From: Chloroflexota bacterium
GTDB lineage: Bacteria > Chloroflexota > Dormibacteria > CF-121
Direction: 5' to 3'
Length of the DNA stretch: 32,482 nt
Assembly: GCA_005880875.1 (NCBI GenBank)
Contig: VBJI01000078.1
Coordinates: 22,309 to 54,790, forward strand
Positions 7,759 to 14,741 of the stretch are shown here, one piece after another (the first letter of the stretch is position 1; the number at the start of each line of letters is the position of its first letter). A program made the position numbers and the translations under genes. Below the pieces are notes generated by a model, which saw nothing but the letters and a program-made list of their open reading frames with translations, had not been told where the DNA came from and did no database searches.

Positions 7759-8460
7759 ATGCAAAAGCAGCCGCAGCTGTTACCCACCAAACTCGAAGAC
7801 GGGCAGGCTCCTGGCATCCGCTATCGCATCGATGGCGAGCTGGTCCCGGTCCTGCACACCTGGCTCGATGGCACGGTGCCGGTGTTCTTCGAGCACCACG
7901 TGGTGCTCTGGAAGGATCCGCCGCTCAACATTGGCATTCGTGCCATGAAAGGGGCCTTCAAGCGGATGGTCGCCGGGATGCCGATCTTCCTGACCGAGGC
8001 GCAGGGACCGGGCGAGATCGCGTTTTCGCGAGACGGCGCCGGCCATCTCTTTCCCCTCCATCTCATGCCCGGGACGGCCGTGCTCGTCCGTGAGCACCAG
8101 TTCCTGGCGGCAACCGGGAACCTCGACTACACCTTCAACCGGGTGAAGGGCGTCAGCAACATGCTGTTCGGCTCGACCGGATTCTTCGTCGATCGTTTCA
8201 GCGCATCGCATCAGGAGGGCGTCCTCTGGTTGCACGGTTACGGAAATGTCTTCGAGAAGCAGCTGGCGCCGAACGAACAGATCGATATCGAGCCGGGCGG
8301 CTGGGTCTACCGCGACGAGAGCGTGCGCATGGAGGTCCAGATGTTCGGGCTCAAGACCGGCATGTTTGGCGGCGGCGGCAACATGATCTGGAATCGGTTC
8401 ACCGGTCCGGGCCGGGTCGGCATCCAGTCGATGTACCTGCACCTGCCGACCAGCGAGTGA
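7759..8460 (+). CDS. AIM24 family protein
   Basis: The 233-residue protein belongs to the AIM24 (DUF124, TIGR00266) family of beta-rich double-psi-like proteins of unclear function, distantly related to yeast mitochondrial Aim24. Recognisable blocks are GAFKRMVAGMPIFLTEAQG, IAFSRDGAGHLFPLHL, FSASHQEGVLWLHGYG and WVYRDESVRMEV. The start at ATG 7759 is chosen because AGAGGAG lies just before it at the right spacing. An in-frame start 51 nt upstream would add a non-conserved leader. This is one of the few genes here with a classical Shine-Dalgarno sequence. It converges on rpe with a 1-nt gap. Confidence 0.9.
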   Translation: MQKQPQLLPTKLEDGQAPGIRYRIDGELVPVLHTWLDGTVPVFFEHHVVLWKDPPLNIGIRAMKGAFKRMVAGMPIFLTEAQGPGEIAFSRDGAGHLFPLHLMPGTAVLVREHQFLAATGNLDYTFNRVKGVSNMLFGSTGFFVDRFSASHQEGVLWLHGYGNVFEKQLAPNEQIDIEPGGWVYRDESVRMEVQMFGLKTGMFGGGGNMIWNRFTGPGRVGIQSMYLHLPTSE

Positions 8461-8461
8461 T

Positions 8462-9103
8462 TTAGCGCAGTTCCTCGATCGCCGCCTTCTTGCCCCGGGG
8501 GTGACTGAAGACAAAGCTGCCTGCCACCAGCACCGTGGCGCCGCTCAAGATCGACTGCCGGCCGGTCTGGGCGTTGACGCCGCCGTCGATCTCGATATCG
8601 AGCCTGGGATTGAGCCGGTCCCGCAGCGTCCGCGCGGCTTTGATCCGATCCAGACTGCCGTCGATGAACTGCTGTCCACCCCAGCCCGGGTTGACGCACA
8701 TCATGACGAGCAGGTCGGCGTCCTTGAGGACCGGCTCGACCAGCGCCAGCGGACTGCCGGGGTTGAGGCAGACGCCCGGATGAAGGCCGGCCGCGCGGAT
8801 GCTATCGAGCACCCGGTGGATATGGCGAGTCGCCTCCACGTGGACCGACACGGTGGTCGCGCCAGCATCCCGGAAGGCCGCGATGCTGCGCTCCGGGTTC
8901 TCGATCATCAGGTGGACGTCAAAGGGGAGCTTCGCGTAGCGGCGGCAGTGTTCGACCGTGCGGGGTCCGATCGTGATTGGTGGGACGAAATGCCCGTCCA
9001 TCACGTCGAAGTGCACCCAGTCCGCGCCGGCCTGTTCGAGGGCGGCCACTTCCTCCCCCAGCCGGCTGAAGTCGGCCGATAGCAGCGAAGGCGCGACCAG
9101 CAC
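8462..9103 (-). CDS. rpe: Ribulose-phosphate 3-epimerase
   Basis: This 213-residue TIM-barrel enzyme interconverts ribulose 5-phosphate and xylulose 5-phosphate in the pentose phosphate pathway. The N-terminus APSLLSADFSRLGEEV is the first family signature and HFDVMDGHFVPPIT contains metal and catalytic residues. DVHLMIENP, MCVNPGWGGQQF and IEIDGGVN follow in the right order, and the phosphate-binding VLVAGSFVF closes the barrel. The GTG start (9101-9103) overlaps the stop of the upstream lipoprotein gene by 1 nt (TAGTG), which suggests translational coupling. Length and motifs are complete. Confidence 0.96.
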   Translation of the reverse strand: MLVAPSLLSADFSRLGEEVAALEQAGADWVHFDVMDGHFVPPITIGPRTVEHCRRYAKLPFDVHLMIENPERSIAAFRDAGATTVSVHVEATRHIHRVLDSIRAAGLHPGVCLNPGSPLALVEPVLKDADLLVMMCVNPGWGGQQFIDGSLDRIKAARTLRDRLNPRLDIEIDGGVNAQTGRQSILSGATVLVAGSFVFSHPRGKKAAIEELR

Positions 9104-9948
9104 TACGGGACAGTCGGGATGCTGATCGTGACCGGCGCGTCGAAGTCGTGGTAGTTGATGACCACGGTCGCGACGGCATGGATGGTCGCGCCGGCCGGCA
9201 GGCTGCTGCTCGATGTCGCGGCTGACGCGCCCAGCGAGCCCAGCAGCTGGTTGAGGTCCACGCTGTAGTCGGCGTTGATGCTGACCCGGCGGACCAGGTG
9301 ATCATCTTTGCCGAACCACACGTCAACCGTCATCGTCCCACTGTCGAGAACCTGTTTTACGGCTGCGAGCGCTTGCGGGCTCGTCGAGGCGCGCTTCGAA
9401 AGGCTGGCGATCAATTTGTCCTTATCCGGCGTCAGCTGATAATGATGGACCGTCGTCCCGCCAAGCGTCGTATCGCCGAGGTCCTTGACCGACTTGACGT
9501 TCTTCAGGTATTGGTCGTAGGAAAGCGGATCCGGCTGACCCAGCTGATCGGTGAGGCTGCTCGACTGGGTTGAGACTTCCCATTTTTGCGTGAGCGGGTT
9601 CCTCACGTAGGCCTTTCCATTGGCGACGATCACCTCGGTCGCAATCGAGAATCCCGCCATCTTGGCGTTCACCGTCATGTGGTAGCGATCCGGGAATTGG
9701 GCTTCGCCGTTTCCGCTCAGATCCACCGCGAGCGTGCCGTTGCCGCCACTCTGCCCAAACAGCGTGGCCATCTGGGGCGGGAAGGTCATCGCAACGTGGC
9801 CCTGGAGATCGAACTTGGCCGACTTCAGCTGGCTCGCCCGTTGCGCGGCAGCGGAGAGCGCCTGTTGGGGAGTTTCCGGCTTGGCCAGCGGCGAGGCGCA
9901 GGCGGTTAGCGCCACGATCGTGAGCAGGCTCGCGAGGATGCGTTTCAC
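9103..9948 (-). CDS. LppX/LprG-like lipoprotein
   Basis: The 281-residue protein starts at GTG 9946-9948 (VKRILASLLTIVALTACAS), a lipoprotein signal peptide with lipobox LTAC. The mature protein is rich in beta-strand patterns (FDLQGHVAMTF, GNGTLAVDLSG, YHMTVNAKMAGF and VIVANGKAYVRNPLTQKWE). These are characteristic of the LolA/LppX_LprAFG-like half-barrel that binds lipids in the cell envelope. A frame open to 10035 would add 29 residues before the signal peptide and is not preferred. The stop overlaps the rpe start by 1 nt. Substrate and exact family are uncertain. Confidence 0.82.
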   Translation of the reverse strand: MKRILASLLTIVALTACASPLAKPETPQQALSAAAQRASQLKSAKFDLQGHVAMTFPPQMATLFGQSGGNGTLAVDLSGNGEAQFPDRYHMTVNAKMAGFSIATEVIVANGKAYVRNPLTQKWEVSTQSSSLTDQLGQPDPLSYDQYLKNVKSVKDLGDTTLGGTTVHHYQLTPDKDKLIASLSKRASTSPQALAAVKQVLDSGTMTVDVWFGKDDHLVRRVSINADYSVDLNQLLGSLGASAATSSSSLPAGATIHAVATVVINYHDFDAPVTISIPTVP

Positions 9949-10009
9949 CGGACTTGCTGAGTATATCCGCGTAGTCTCGACAATCCCTTCGGCGTCCCCA
10001 ACGAGCCGG

Positions 10010-10525
10010 CTACGAAGGCGAAACGGGCCGTGCATAACTCCCCTCCAGCCAGGAGGGCAAGTCGCTGAGCCGCGTGATCACGTGCGTGGGTGCGACGCCG
10101 GCGACCTCGATCGCGCCCGGGTGTTTCAGCCAGATCGCGGGAATGCCCGCCTTCAAAGCGCCGGCGACGTCGGTGTCGAGGCGGTCGCCCACCATGCAGG
10201 TCGCCGCCAGCGGGACGCCCAACCGGCGCGCTCCCTCCGCGTAAATTGCCGGATCGGGTTTGGCTTTTCCGAAATCCCGCGAGGTCACGAGGGCGTCGAT
10301 CAAGGTCCGCATACCGGCCTGTTCCAGGACATCCGCCAACTCGATATCGCCCGAACCGACCGTGTTGGAGATCACCCCGAGCCGGTAGCGCGACTTCAGC
10401 GTCGACAGAACCTCGAGAGCGCCGGGAATCGGCGTGATCTGCATTTCCCAGAGGTGCTTGCCAGGCTCTTCGACCACCAGGGTGTTGCCCGCATCGAAGA
10501 AGATGCCCAGCAGTCGGGCCGGCAT
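10010..10525 (-). CDS. HAD-superfamily hydrolase
   Basis: The 171-residue protein has the HAD motifs in order: FFDAGNTL (motif I nucleophile Asp), VISNT (motif II), KAKPDPAIY (motif III Lys) and MVGDRLDTDVAGA (motif IV acids). The second residue of the usual DxD is Gly here (DAG), a variant known in some HAD subfamilies. The protein is short, with room for only a minimal cap, so the substrate is probably a small phosphorylated compound or a macromolecule. It starts at ATG 10523-10525, sharing one nucleotide with the rlmN stop, so the two are probably coupled. Confidence 0.9.
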   Translation of the reverse strand: MPARLLGIFFDAGNTLVVEEPGKHLWEMQITPIPGALEVLSTLKSRYRLGVISNTVGSGDIELADVLEQAGMRTLIDALVTSRDFGKAKPDPAIYAEGARRLGVPLAATCMVGDRLDTDVAGALKAGIPAIWLKHPGAIEVAGVAPTHVITRLSDLPSWLEGSYARPVSPS

Positions 10526-11406
10526 CAGACGGGCGAGGGCATCGTCTGTAATTCGCGCGCTCGCAGCTGGCCACAGGCGGCATCGATATCGAGCCCGCGG
10601 GTGGCGCGGATCGTGGTTGAGATCATGAGGTTGACGTGACTGAGGCGATGGTTGACGAGTGCTGCCAGTTGGCGGGCCTGCTCCAGGCTGTCGTTCACAT
10701 CATGGAGCAGGACGTACTCATAGCTGATGCGCCGGCTCGTGCGTTCCGCATGGGCTCGCGCCGCAGCGGTGATGGCGGCGATCGGGTACTTGCGGTTGAC
10801 CGGGATCAGGCGGCTGCGCAACTCATCGTTGGGCGCGTGGAGGGAAATCGCCAGATTGACCGGCAGACCCTCGGCCGTGAGCCGTTCCATGAACGGAACC
10901 AGTCCAATCGTCGATATCGTGACCCGCCGTGGGCTGAAGTTGAGCGTGTCCGATCTCGCCCATCGGCGGATCGCGCCGACCACGGCCGTGTAATTGTTCA
11001 TGGGCTCGCCCATCCCCATGAAGACCACGTTGGTCAGAGCGCCCGGACCCTGGCCGAGATCCCGGCTGGCCATCAGGAACTGGTCCACGATCTCGGCCTC
11101 GTTGAGGTTGCGATCGAAGCCGGACTGGCCGGTGGCGCAGAAGCTGCAACCGATCGGGCAGCCGACCTGCGAGCTGACGCAGATCGTGGTGCGGGCGCGC
11201 GAACGCGGGGTGGCGTCGTAGTGCATCACCACCGTCTCGATGGTTCGCCCGTCGCCCAGCCTGAACAGGTACTTGACGGTCTGTCCGTGGTCCGCGGCTC
11301 GCTTGAGTTGCGAGCTGATGGTGCTGAAGGCATAGGTCGTGTCCAGGTGTTCACGCGTAGCAGCGACCGCAGCTGCTCCAGGTCCGCCGTCGCGAACGGC
11401 GCCGGA
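10525..11406 (-). CDS. rlmN: 23S rRNA/tRNA adenine-C2 methyltransferase RlmN with abnormal 5' end
   Basis: RlmN is a radical-SAM enzyme methylating A2503 of 23S rRNA and A37 of some tRNAs. The catalytic core is intact: VSSQVGCPIGCSFCATG with the CxxxCxxC iron-sulphur ligands, the upstream Cys in TICVSS, VVFMGMGEPMNNY, ISLHAPNDELR, and the methyl-carrying Cys in DIDAACGQL near the C-terminus. The same frame continues upstream of the first GTG (11230-11232) through family-like sequence (TVKYLFRLGDGRTIE and TYAFSTISSQLKRA) to the stop of the preceding gene at 11407. No ATG, GTG or TTG occurs in that upstream part. An alternative frame gives DLEQLRSLLR, resembling the expected preceding helix, so a frameshift near 11351-11360 is likely. 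The normal N-terminal 40-60 residues are not found. Confidence 0.88.
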   Translation of the reverse strand, partial: SGAVRDGGPGAAAVAATREHLDTTYAFSTISSQLKRAADHGQTVKYLFRLGDGRTIETVVMHYDATPRSRARTTICVSSQVGCPIGCSFCATGQSGFDRNLNEAEIVDQFLMASRDLGQGPGALTNVVFMGMGEPMNNYTAVVGAIRRWARSDTLNFSPRRVTISTIGLVPFMERLTAEGLPVNLAISLHAPNDELRSRLIPVNRKYPIAAITAAARAHAERTSRRISYEYVLLHDVNDSLEQARQLAALVNHRLSHVNLMISTTIRATRGLDIDAACGQLRARELQTMPSPV

Positions 11407-12123
11407 TCAGTCGTTGCGACGATTTCCGAAGACGAGCGACGCGTAATACAGCAGAGTCAGCATGGCCCCGAACAGCGCCACCCAGTAGGTGAAGGCGGCC
11501 GCTCGCAGCATGCGACGGGCGCCGTCCTGCTCTTCGGGAAAGATCACGCCGCTGTCGGCCAGGAGGCGGAGCGCCCGCCGGCTCGCGTTCAGCTCAACCG
11601 GCGTGGTGATCAACTGGAAGACAACGACGGCCGCGAACAGGGCGAGGCCCACGATGGCTACATAGAACCCGAAGGTGCTGCGGGTAAAGATCGATAGGAA
11701 GAGGCCCGCCAGCACGATGAGTGGCCCGGCCTGCGATCCCAGGTTCGCTGCCGGAACCAGGTCGGATCGCCATCGCATCGCGAAGTAGCCCTGCCGGTCC
11801 TGCTGGGCGTGGCCGATCTCATGGGCGACCACCGCTTCGGAGGCGACGGAGCTGCCCATCGCGACCGCCTTCGAGAGGTTGAGGGTCCTGGTCCGCGGAT
11901 CGTAGTTGTCGCTCAGCTCGCCGTCGATCACCTGAATCGTGACGTCGTTGAGGCCGGCGCCGCTCAAGATCCGGCGGGCGACATCCACGCCTGTCATCCC
12001 GCTGGAGTTGCGGACCTGTGAGTAGCGCTGATAGGTGCGCTTGACCCAGCTGCTCGCGATGAAGCTGAGCACCATGATCGGCAGCGCGACGTAGAGCAGG
12101 TAGCCCCAGCCGAAGAAGAACAT
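11407..12123 (-). CDS. YugP-type neutral zinc metallopeptidase
   Basis: The 238-residue membrane protein belongs to the Zn_peptidase_2 (PF04298, YugP) family. One hydrophobic segment at residues 8-25 anchors the N-terminus. The zinc site is HEIGH at 101-105 (VVAHEIGHAQQ). Further hydrophobic segments follow (GPLIVLAGLFLSIF, YVAIVGLALFAAVVVFQLI and YWVALFGAMLTLLYYASLV). The family block TTPVELNASRRALRLL, which provides the third zinc-side acidic residue, is present. A TAGAAT hexamer (12136-12141, minus strand) lies 12 nt before the ATG. The stop is followed immediately by the abnormal start region of rlmN in the same frame. Substrates of this family are unknown. Confidence 0.92.
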   Translation of the reverse strand: MFFFGWGYLLYVALPIMVLSFIASSWVKRTYQRYSQVRNSSGMTGVDVARRILSGAGLNDVTIQVIDGELSDNYDPRTRTLNLSKAVAMGSSVASEAVVAHEIGHAQQDRQGYFAMRWRSDLVPAANLGSQAGPLIVLAGLFLSIFTRSTFGFYVAIVGLALFAAVVVFQLITTPVELNASRRALRLLADSGVIFPEEQDGARRMLRAAAFTYWVALFGAMLTLLYYASLVFGNRRND

Positions 12124-12264
12124 TGACCTGCCCGAATTCTACCCACGGCCGCGGCGCCCAATCGCCGCCCTTCGTCGATATCCTTCCGCCGACTCGTGGC
12201 CGGCTCGTCACTCTGCGTGAAAGGTTCCCCGACATGGGGTCGTTTCACCTGCATCGGGACGACC

Positions 12265-12414
12265 ATGCTGGAAGAGCCACAGCGACTCACCATGTCCGAC
12301 GTGTTCAGCCTCTTCGGCCGCCACGCCGAGGATACCCGGTGGGTGGCTTCCGCCGATTCGCAAGAATACCTGGCCGTCGTCCTTTATCTGGTACAGCGGA
12401 ACAACGCCCGCTGA
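12265..12414 (+). CDS. Mini-protein, first of two tandem paralogues (49 aa)
   Basis: A 49-residue frame (MLEEPQRLTMSDVF...) is about 71% identical (30 of 42 aligned positions) to the 46-residue frame at 12490-12630. The conserved core is LFGR, DTRWV, SADS, EYLAVV and YLVQR, and both end in AR. Most differences are conservative, which is strong evidence for coding. An in-frame ATG at 12292 is possible, but the paralogue aligns from LT upstream of it. I know no named family. The Asp/Arg/Trp core followed by a Tyr/Leu/Val-rich amphipathic helix suggests a small folded helical protein. No clear ribosome binding site or terminator is visible. Confidence 0.65.
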   Translation: MLEEPQRLTMSDVFSLFGRHAEDTRWVASADSQEYLAVVLYLVQRNNAR

Positions 12415-12463
12415 ACCGCCCCCACTGCCTCGCTTGTTATGATAGCATTGATGTTAGGTTAAC

Positions 12464-12472
12464 TGCTAAGCT
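12464..12472 (+). promoter_or_regulatory. Candidate extended −10 promoter for second mini-protein gene
   Basis: TGCTAAGCT lies in a short AT-rich island (about 12430-12490) between the two mini-protein genes. Its TGN-TAnnnT form matches an extended −10, predicting a leader of roughly 11 nt. It implies separate transcription of the second paralogue. Confidence 0.35.
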
Positions 12473-12489
12473 GGTATCAGGTTTAAGAG

Positions 12490-12630
12490 ATGTCAGAGAA
12501 ATTGACCCTCAGCGAGCTCTTTGCCCTCTTCGGGCGCACCTCCGACGATACCCGCTGGGTCGGATCGGCCGATTCGGAGGAATATCTGGCGGTCGTGACC
12601 TACCTCGTCCAGCGGTCCAGCGCCCGCTAG
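12490..12630 (+). CDS. Mini-protein, second of two tandem paralogues (46 aa)
   Basis: ATG 12490-12492 opens a 46-residue frame (MSEKLTLSELFALFGR...) ending in TAG at 12628-12630. It shares the LFGR, DTRWV, SADS, EYLAVV and YLVQR blocks with the preceding gene, and the similarity is higher in protein than in silent positions, as expected for selected coding sequence. The pI looks roughly neutral. There is no signal peptide, membrane segment or cysteine. It is preceded by its own AT-rich promoter-like region and followed by a Flp pilin gene 108 nt later. Function is unknown, and a regulatory or toxin-antitoxin-like role would be speculation. Confidence 0.7.
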   Translation: MSEKLTLSELFALFGRTSDDTRWVGSADSEEYLAVVTYLVQRSSAR

Positions 12631-12738
12631 CCGTTACAAGCTGGCCACGATCGCGCGACGAGCCGTCTGAAAGTACGGCAGGCCCGCGTTATACGGCTCA
12701 TACTCGGGCTGCGGCGACCATCGCCGTGCTGAGAAACC

Positions 12739-12930
12739 ATGATCACCATATTGGCGGCGCGGATTCGGATGCTTCTCGGCTGGTCTGACAGCGAACGCGG
12801 TCAGGCTCTCGTCGAGTACTCCCTGATCATGTGCCTGGTCGTGATCGTGGTGCTGATCACGCTGATCGTGCTGGGCAACCAGGTGCGCAACACCTACTGC
12901 AACATCCAGGGCGCCGTCGTCAGCGCCTAA
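12739..12930 (+). CDS. Flp/Fap-type pilin precursor
   Basis: The 63-residue protein is a type IVb (Flp) prepilin. A 21-residue leader ends in Gly, followed by QALVEYSLIMCLVVIVVLI, giving the prepilin peptidase site G|QALVE with Glu at +5 of the mature protein and the hydrophobic assembly helix after it. The short polar C-terminus (NQVRNTYCNIQGAVVSA) is usual for Flp pilins. No tad secretion genes are in the window, so this pilin is orphaned here. A TTATAC sequence near 12690 may be part of its promoter. The stop overlaps the opposing acyltransferase stop (CTAA). Confidence 0.88.
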   Translation: MITILAARIRMLLGWSDSERGQALVEYSLIMCLVVIVVLITLIVLGNQVRNTYCNIQGAVVSA

Positions 12931-13445
12931 GCTCCACCGTCTTTCACCTCGACCGCCGGATTTCCCATCACCACGGATTCCGCCCGAACATCCCCGGCCA
13001 CCAGCGCGCCCCAGCGGACCACGGCTCCCTCCCCTACCGAGACGCCCTTGAGGATCGTCGCCTTCCCCTGAATCCAGGCATTGCGGCCGATGCGGATCGG
13101 CCGGCGTAGCACCGCTTCGCCGGCGCGGCGGCGATCAAGTCCGACGGCGTGAAAATCGGTGTCGACCAGCAGGCAGGGACCAAGGATCGCCCCCTCGCCA
13201 ACGATGATCGTGCTGGCGGACATCAGCCCGGCGCCGTCGATCTCCACCCGGTCACCGATCTCGATGCGGGCGTCGCGGCCGAACGTGAGCAGGGCGGTCC
13301 GACCTGAGGCATTTCGCACCCGGACATCGCGGCCGAAAAGCACCCGACCCGGTCCTCGGATGCGCAGCCGCGCCGGTCCCAGGAATCCCGGGCCAAAGCT
13401 GTGGCGCGGGTAGCGCAGGCGCAGGTACAGGGTGCTGAGGCTCAC
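12927..13445 (-). CDS. Hexapeptide-repeat acyltransferase (LbH fold)
   Basis: This 172-residue protein has the left-handed beta-helix repeat pattern with Ile/Val at every sixth position (ARIEIGDRVEI, STIIVGEGAILG and IRIGRNAWIQGKATILKGVSVGEGAVV). The VDTDFHAVG block supplies the His found in maltose/galactoside-type O-acetyltransferases, and MGNPAVEV near the end is typical of the C-terminal loop (usually GNPAK). Such enzymes use acetyl-CoA or a longer acyl-CoA to modify sugars. The acceptor is unknown. It lies directly downstream of tRNA-Leu on the same strand, 11 nt away, and converges on the pilin gene. Confidence 0.87.
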   Translation of the reverse strand: MSLSTLYLRLRYPRHSFGPGFLGPARLRIRGPGRVLFGRDVRVRNASGRTALLTFGRDARIEIGDRVEIDGAGLMSASTIIVGEGAILGPCLLVDTDFHAVGLDRRRAGEAVLRRPIRIGRNAWIQGKATILKGVSVGEGAVVRWGALVAGDVRAESVVMGNPAVEVKDGGA

Positions 13446-13456
13446 GGGTGGAGTTT

Positions 13457-13540
13457 TGCCCGGGAAGGGATTTGAACCCTTACAAGCTTGCGCTCACAGC
13501 CCCCTCAAAGCTGCGTGTCTACCAATTCCACCACCCGGGC
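13457..13540 (-). tRNA. tRNA-Leu (anticodon GAG)
   Basis: The minus strand folds into a class II tRNA. The 7-bp acceptor stem is GCCCGGG/CCCGGGC, the D-arm runs TGGTGGAATTGGTAGACA, and the anticodon stem CAGCT/GGCTG encloses the loop TTGAGGG with anticodon GAG. A long variable arm (GTGAGCGCAAGCTTGT) and the T-arm GGGTTCAAATCCC follow. It reads CUC and CUU leucine codons. The discriminator is A and CCA is not encoded. Confidence 0.96.
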
Positions 13541-13553
13541 ACGGGCGTCTGAG

Positions 13554-13559
13554 ATTCTA
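13554..13559 (-). promoter_or_regulatory. −10 element of tRNA-Leu
   Basis: TAGAAT on the minus strand lies 13 nt before the first tRNA base, giving a predicted start about 7 nt upstream of the mature 5' end. No clear −35 is visible. Confidence 0.4.
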
Positions 13560-13639
13560 CCGCGTGCCAGTCAGCCCGTACGGATGGGCCGAGCGACCGA
13601 TTCCGCATCGCCTGCCCGGCGTTAGGCTTCCCACATGGG

Positions 13640-13675
13640 GGCGCGAGAGGCACCGCTCGCGCCTCTTTATTTTTG
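13640..13675 (+). terminator. Rho-independent terminator-like hairpin in the leader of the response regulator
   Basis: GGCGCGAG (13640-13647) and CTCGCGCC (13656-13663) form an 8-bp perfect stem with an 8-nt loop, followed by TCTTTATTTTT. The T-tract is on the plus strand. No recognised plus-strand gene lies between the pilin at 12930 and this hairpin, so it either ends an unrecognised short RNA or acts as an attenuator before the regulator gene at 13804. Confidence 0.7.
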
Positions 13676-13707
13676 ATCGACGACTCTGTAACAAGCGTCG
13701 TAAGCCT

Positions 13708-13790
13708 GCCTCTTTACGCTGTGAACGAGCTCGGCCGGTCGGCGAGCTGGTGTGACCCTGACGCGACAAGAGTCATCACATCGTAAAGAG
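13708..13790. repeat. 16-bp inverted repeat upstream of the response regulator
   Basis: The arm CCTCTTTACGCTGTGA (13708-13723) and the arm at 13775-13790 are inverted copies matching at 15 of 16 positions, with 51 bp between them. The right arm ends 13 nt before the regulator ATG. It could be a looped or cooperative operator for autoregulation, or a long-range RNA stem in the leader. Confidence 0.6.
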
Positions 13791-13803
13791 GAATCGTAAG
13801 GAA

Positions 13804-14670
13804 ATGAACGACGAGAGCCATATATCTTTGCCGGCTCTCCACGCGGACCTGAGCCAGCAGCAACAGGTCCAAATCCATGGCGGCCGGTCGGCAGCGCGGC
13901 GCGCGATGGCCGCCGGAAGAGAGGGGTTAAACATCGTCAACCGATACCGGATTCTGATCGTCGACGATGACGCCATGGCCCGCGAGATCCTCAAGCGGAT
14001 TCTCGAGCACGCCGGCTACGAGGTGATGACCGCAGGCAGTGGTCCGGAGGCCCTGCGCAAACTGCACGAGGGCATCCCGCATCTCGTCGTCGTCGACTTG
14101 ATGATGCCGGAGATGGACGGCTTCGAGCTCTGCCGCCGCATCAAGAGTCACCTGGACGTCCCGATCGTCATCCTGAGCGCGGTCGCCGCGGTCGAGAGCA
14201 AGGTCGAGGGACTCCAAATGTATGCCGAGGATTACATCGTCAAGCCGTTCGAAAAGGAAGAACTGGTCGCCCGGGTGCAGCGGGTGCTGCGCCGTTACGG
14301 CGAGTCGGCGGGCGTCGAGCAGCCGGAAGTCGTAATCGATGAGAGTTTGCAGATCAACTTCGTGCAGCACTGGGCTCGGGTGAAGGGGCAGCAGGTCACC
14401 CTGACGCCGACGGAGTCCAAGCTGCTCTTCCTCCTGGTCCGTAATGCCGGCCGGGTGGTGACCAACGAGACCTTGCTCGCCAAGGCCTGGGCAGGCGACG
14501 AGGAAGCCTACGAGGAAGGGCTGCGGGTCCACATCTCGCGGCTGCGGAGCAAGATCGAGCCGAATCCAAGCAAGCCGGTCTACATCCAGACCAAGCGCGG
14601 CGTTGGCTATCGTTTCGGCGCCAAGGTCAACTATCCCGCGGGGCAAGAGCCCATGGCACTGGCCGGATGA
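13804..14670 (+). CDS. OmpR/PhoB-family response regulator
   Basis: The 288-residue protein has a receiver domain (about 48-165) and a winged-helix DNA-binding domain (about 185-275). The receiver carries the acidic IVDDD, phospho-acceptor Asp98 in VVVDLMMPEMDG, Ser125 in place of the usual Thr, and Lys147 in YIVKPF. The DNA-binding part has LTPTESKLLFLLVRNAGRV and the recognition region GLRVHISRLRSKIEP, ending with the usual GVGYRF. An unusual 45-residue N-terminal extension rich in Gln precedes the receiver, so starts at 13906 or later are possible. AAGGA before ATG 13804 is very close. No kinase is adjacent on this strand. The operon at 15702-25638 is the nearest source of phosphoryl groups. 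Confidence 0.9.
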   Translation: MNDESHISLPALHADLSQQQQVQIHGGRSAARRAMAAGREGLNIVNRYRILIVDDDAMAREILKRILEHAGYEVMTAGSGPEALRKLHEGIPHLVVVDLMMPEMDGFELCRRIKSHLDVPIVILSAVAAVESKVEGLQMYAEDYIVKPFEKEELVARVQRVLRRYGESAGVEQPEVVIDESLQINFVQHWARVKGQQVTLTPTESKLLFLLVRNAGRVVTNETLLAKAWAGDEEAYEEGLRVHISRLRSKIEPNPSKPVYIQTKRGVGYRFGAKVNYPAGQEPMALAG

Positions 14671-14735
14671 GCCTGCGCACCATCGTGTTCGCCCTGATGG
14701 TGTTCGTCCTCTCCTTTCCGCTCTTGATGCACTAG
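14667..14735 (+). CDS. 22-residue membrane peptide coupled to the response regulator
   Basis: ATG 14667-14669 overlaps the regulator stop by 4 nt (ATGA), the standard arrangement for translational coupling. It opens a 22-residue frame, MSLRTIVFALMVFVLSFPLL plus two residues, ending in TAG at 14733-14735. The sequence is one uninterrupted hydrophobic helix with a single N-terminal Arg, as in single-pass membrane peptides. The zinc-ribbon gene starts 6 nt later. It has no known homologue to my knowledge and was judged by position and composition only. Confidence 0.5.
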   Translation: MSLRTIVFALMVFVLSFPLLMH

Positions 14736-14741
14736 GGCAAA

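Noticed and set aside
12123-12788. 221-residue open frame over the mini-protein region
   Set aside because: Composition is Arg/Pro-rich and the two conserved short paralogues lie in other frames at the same place.
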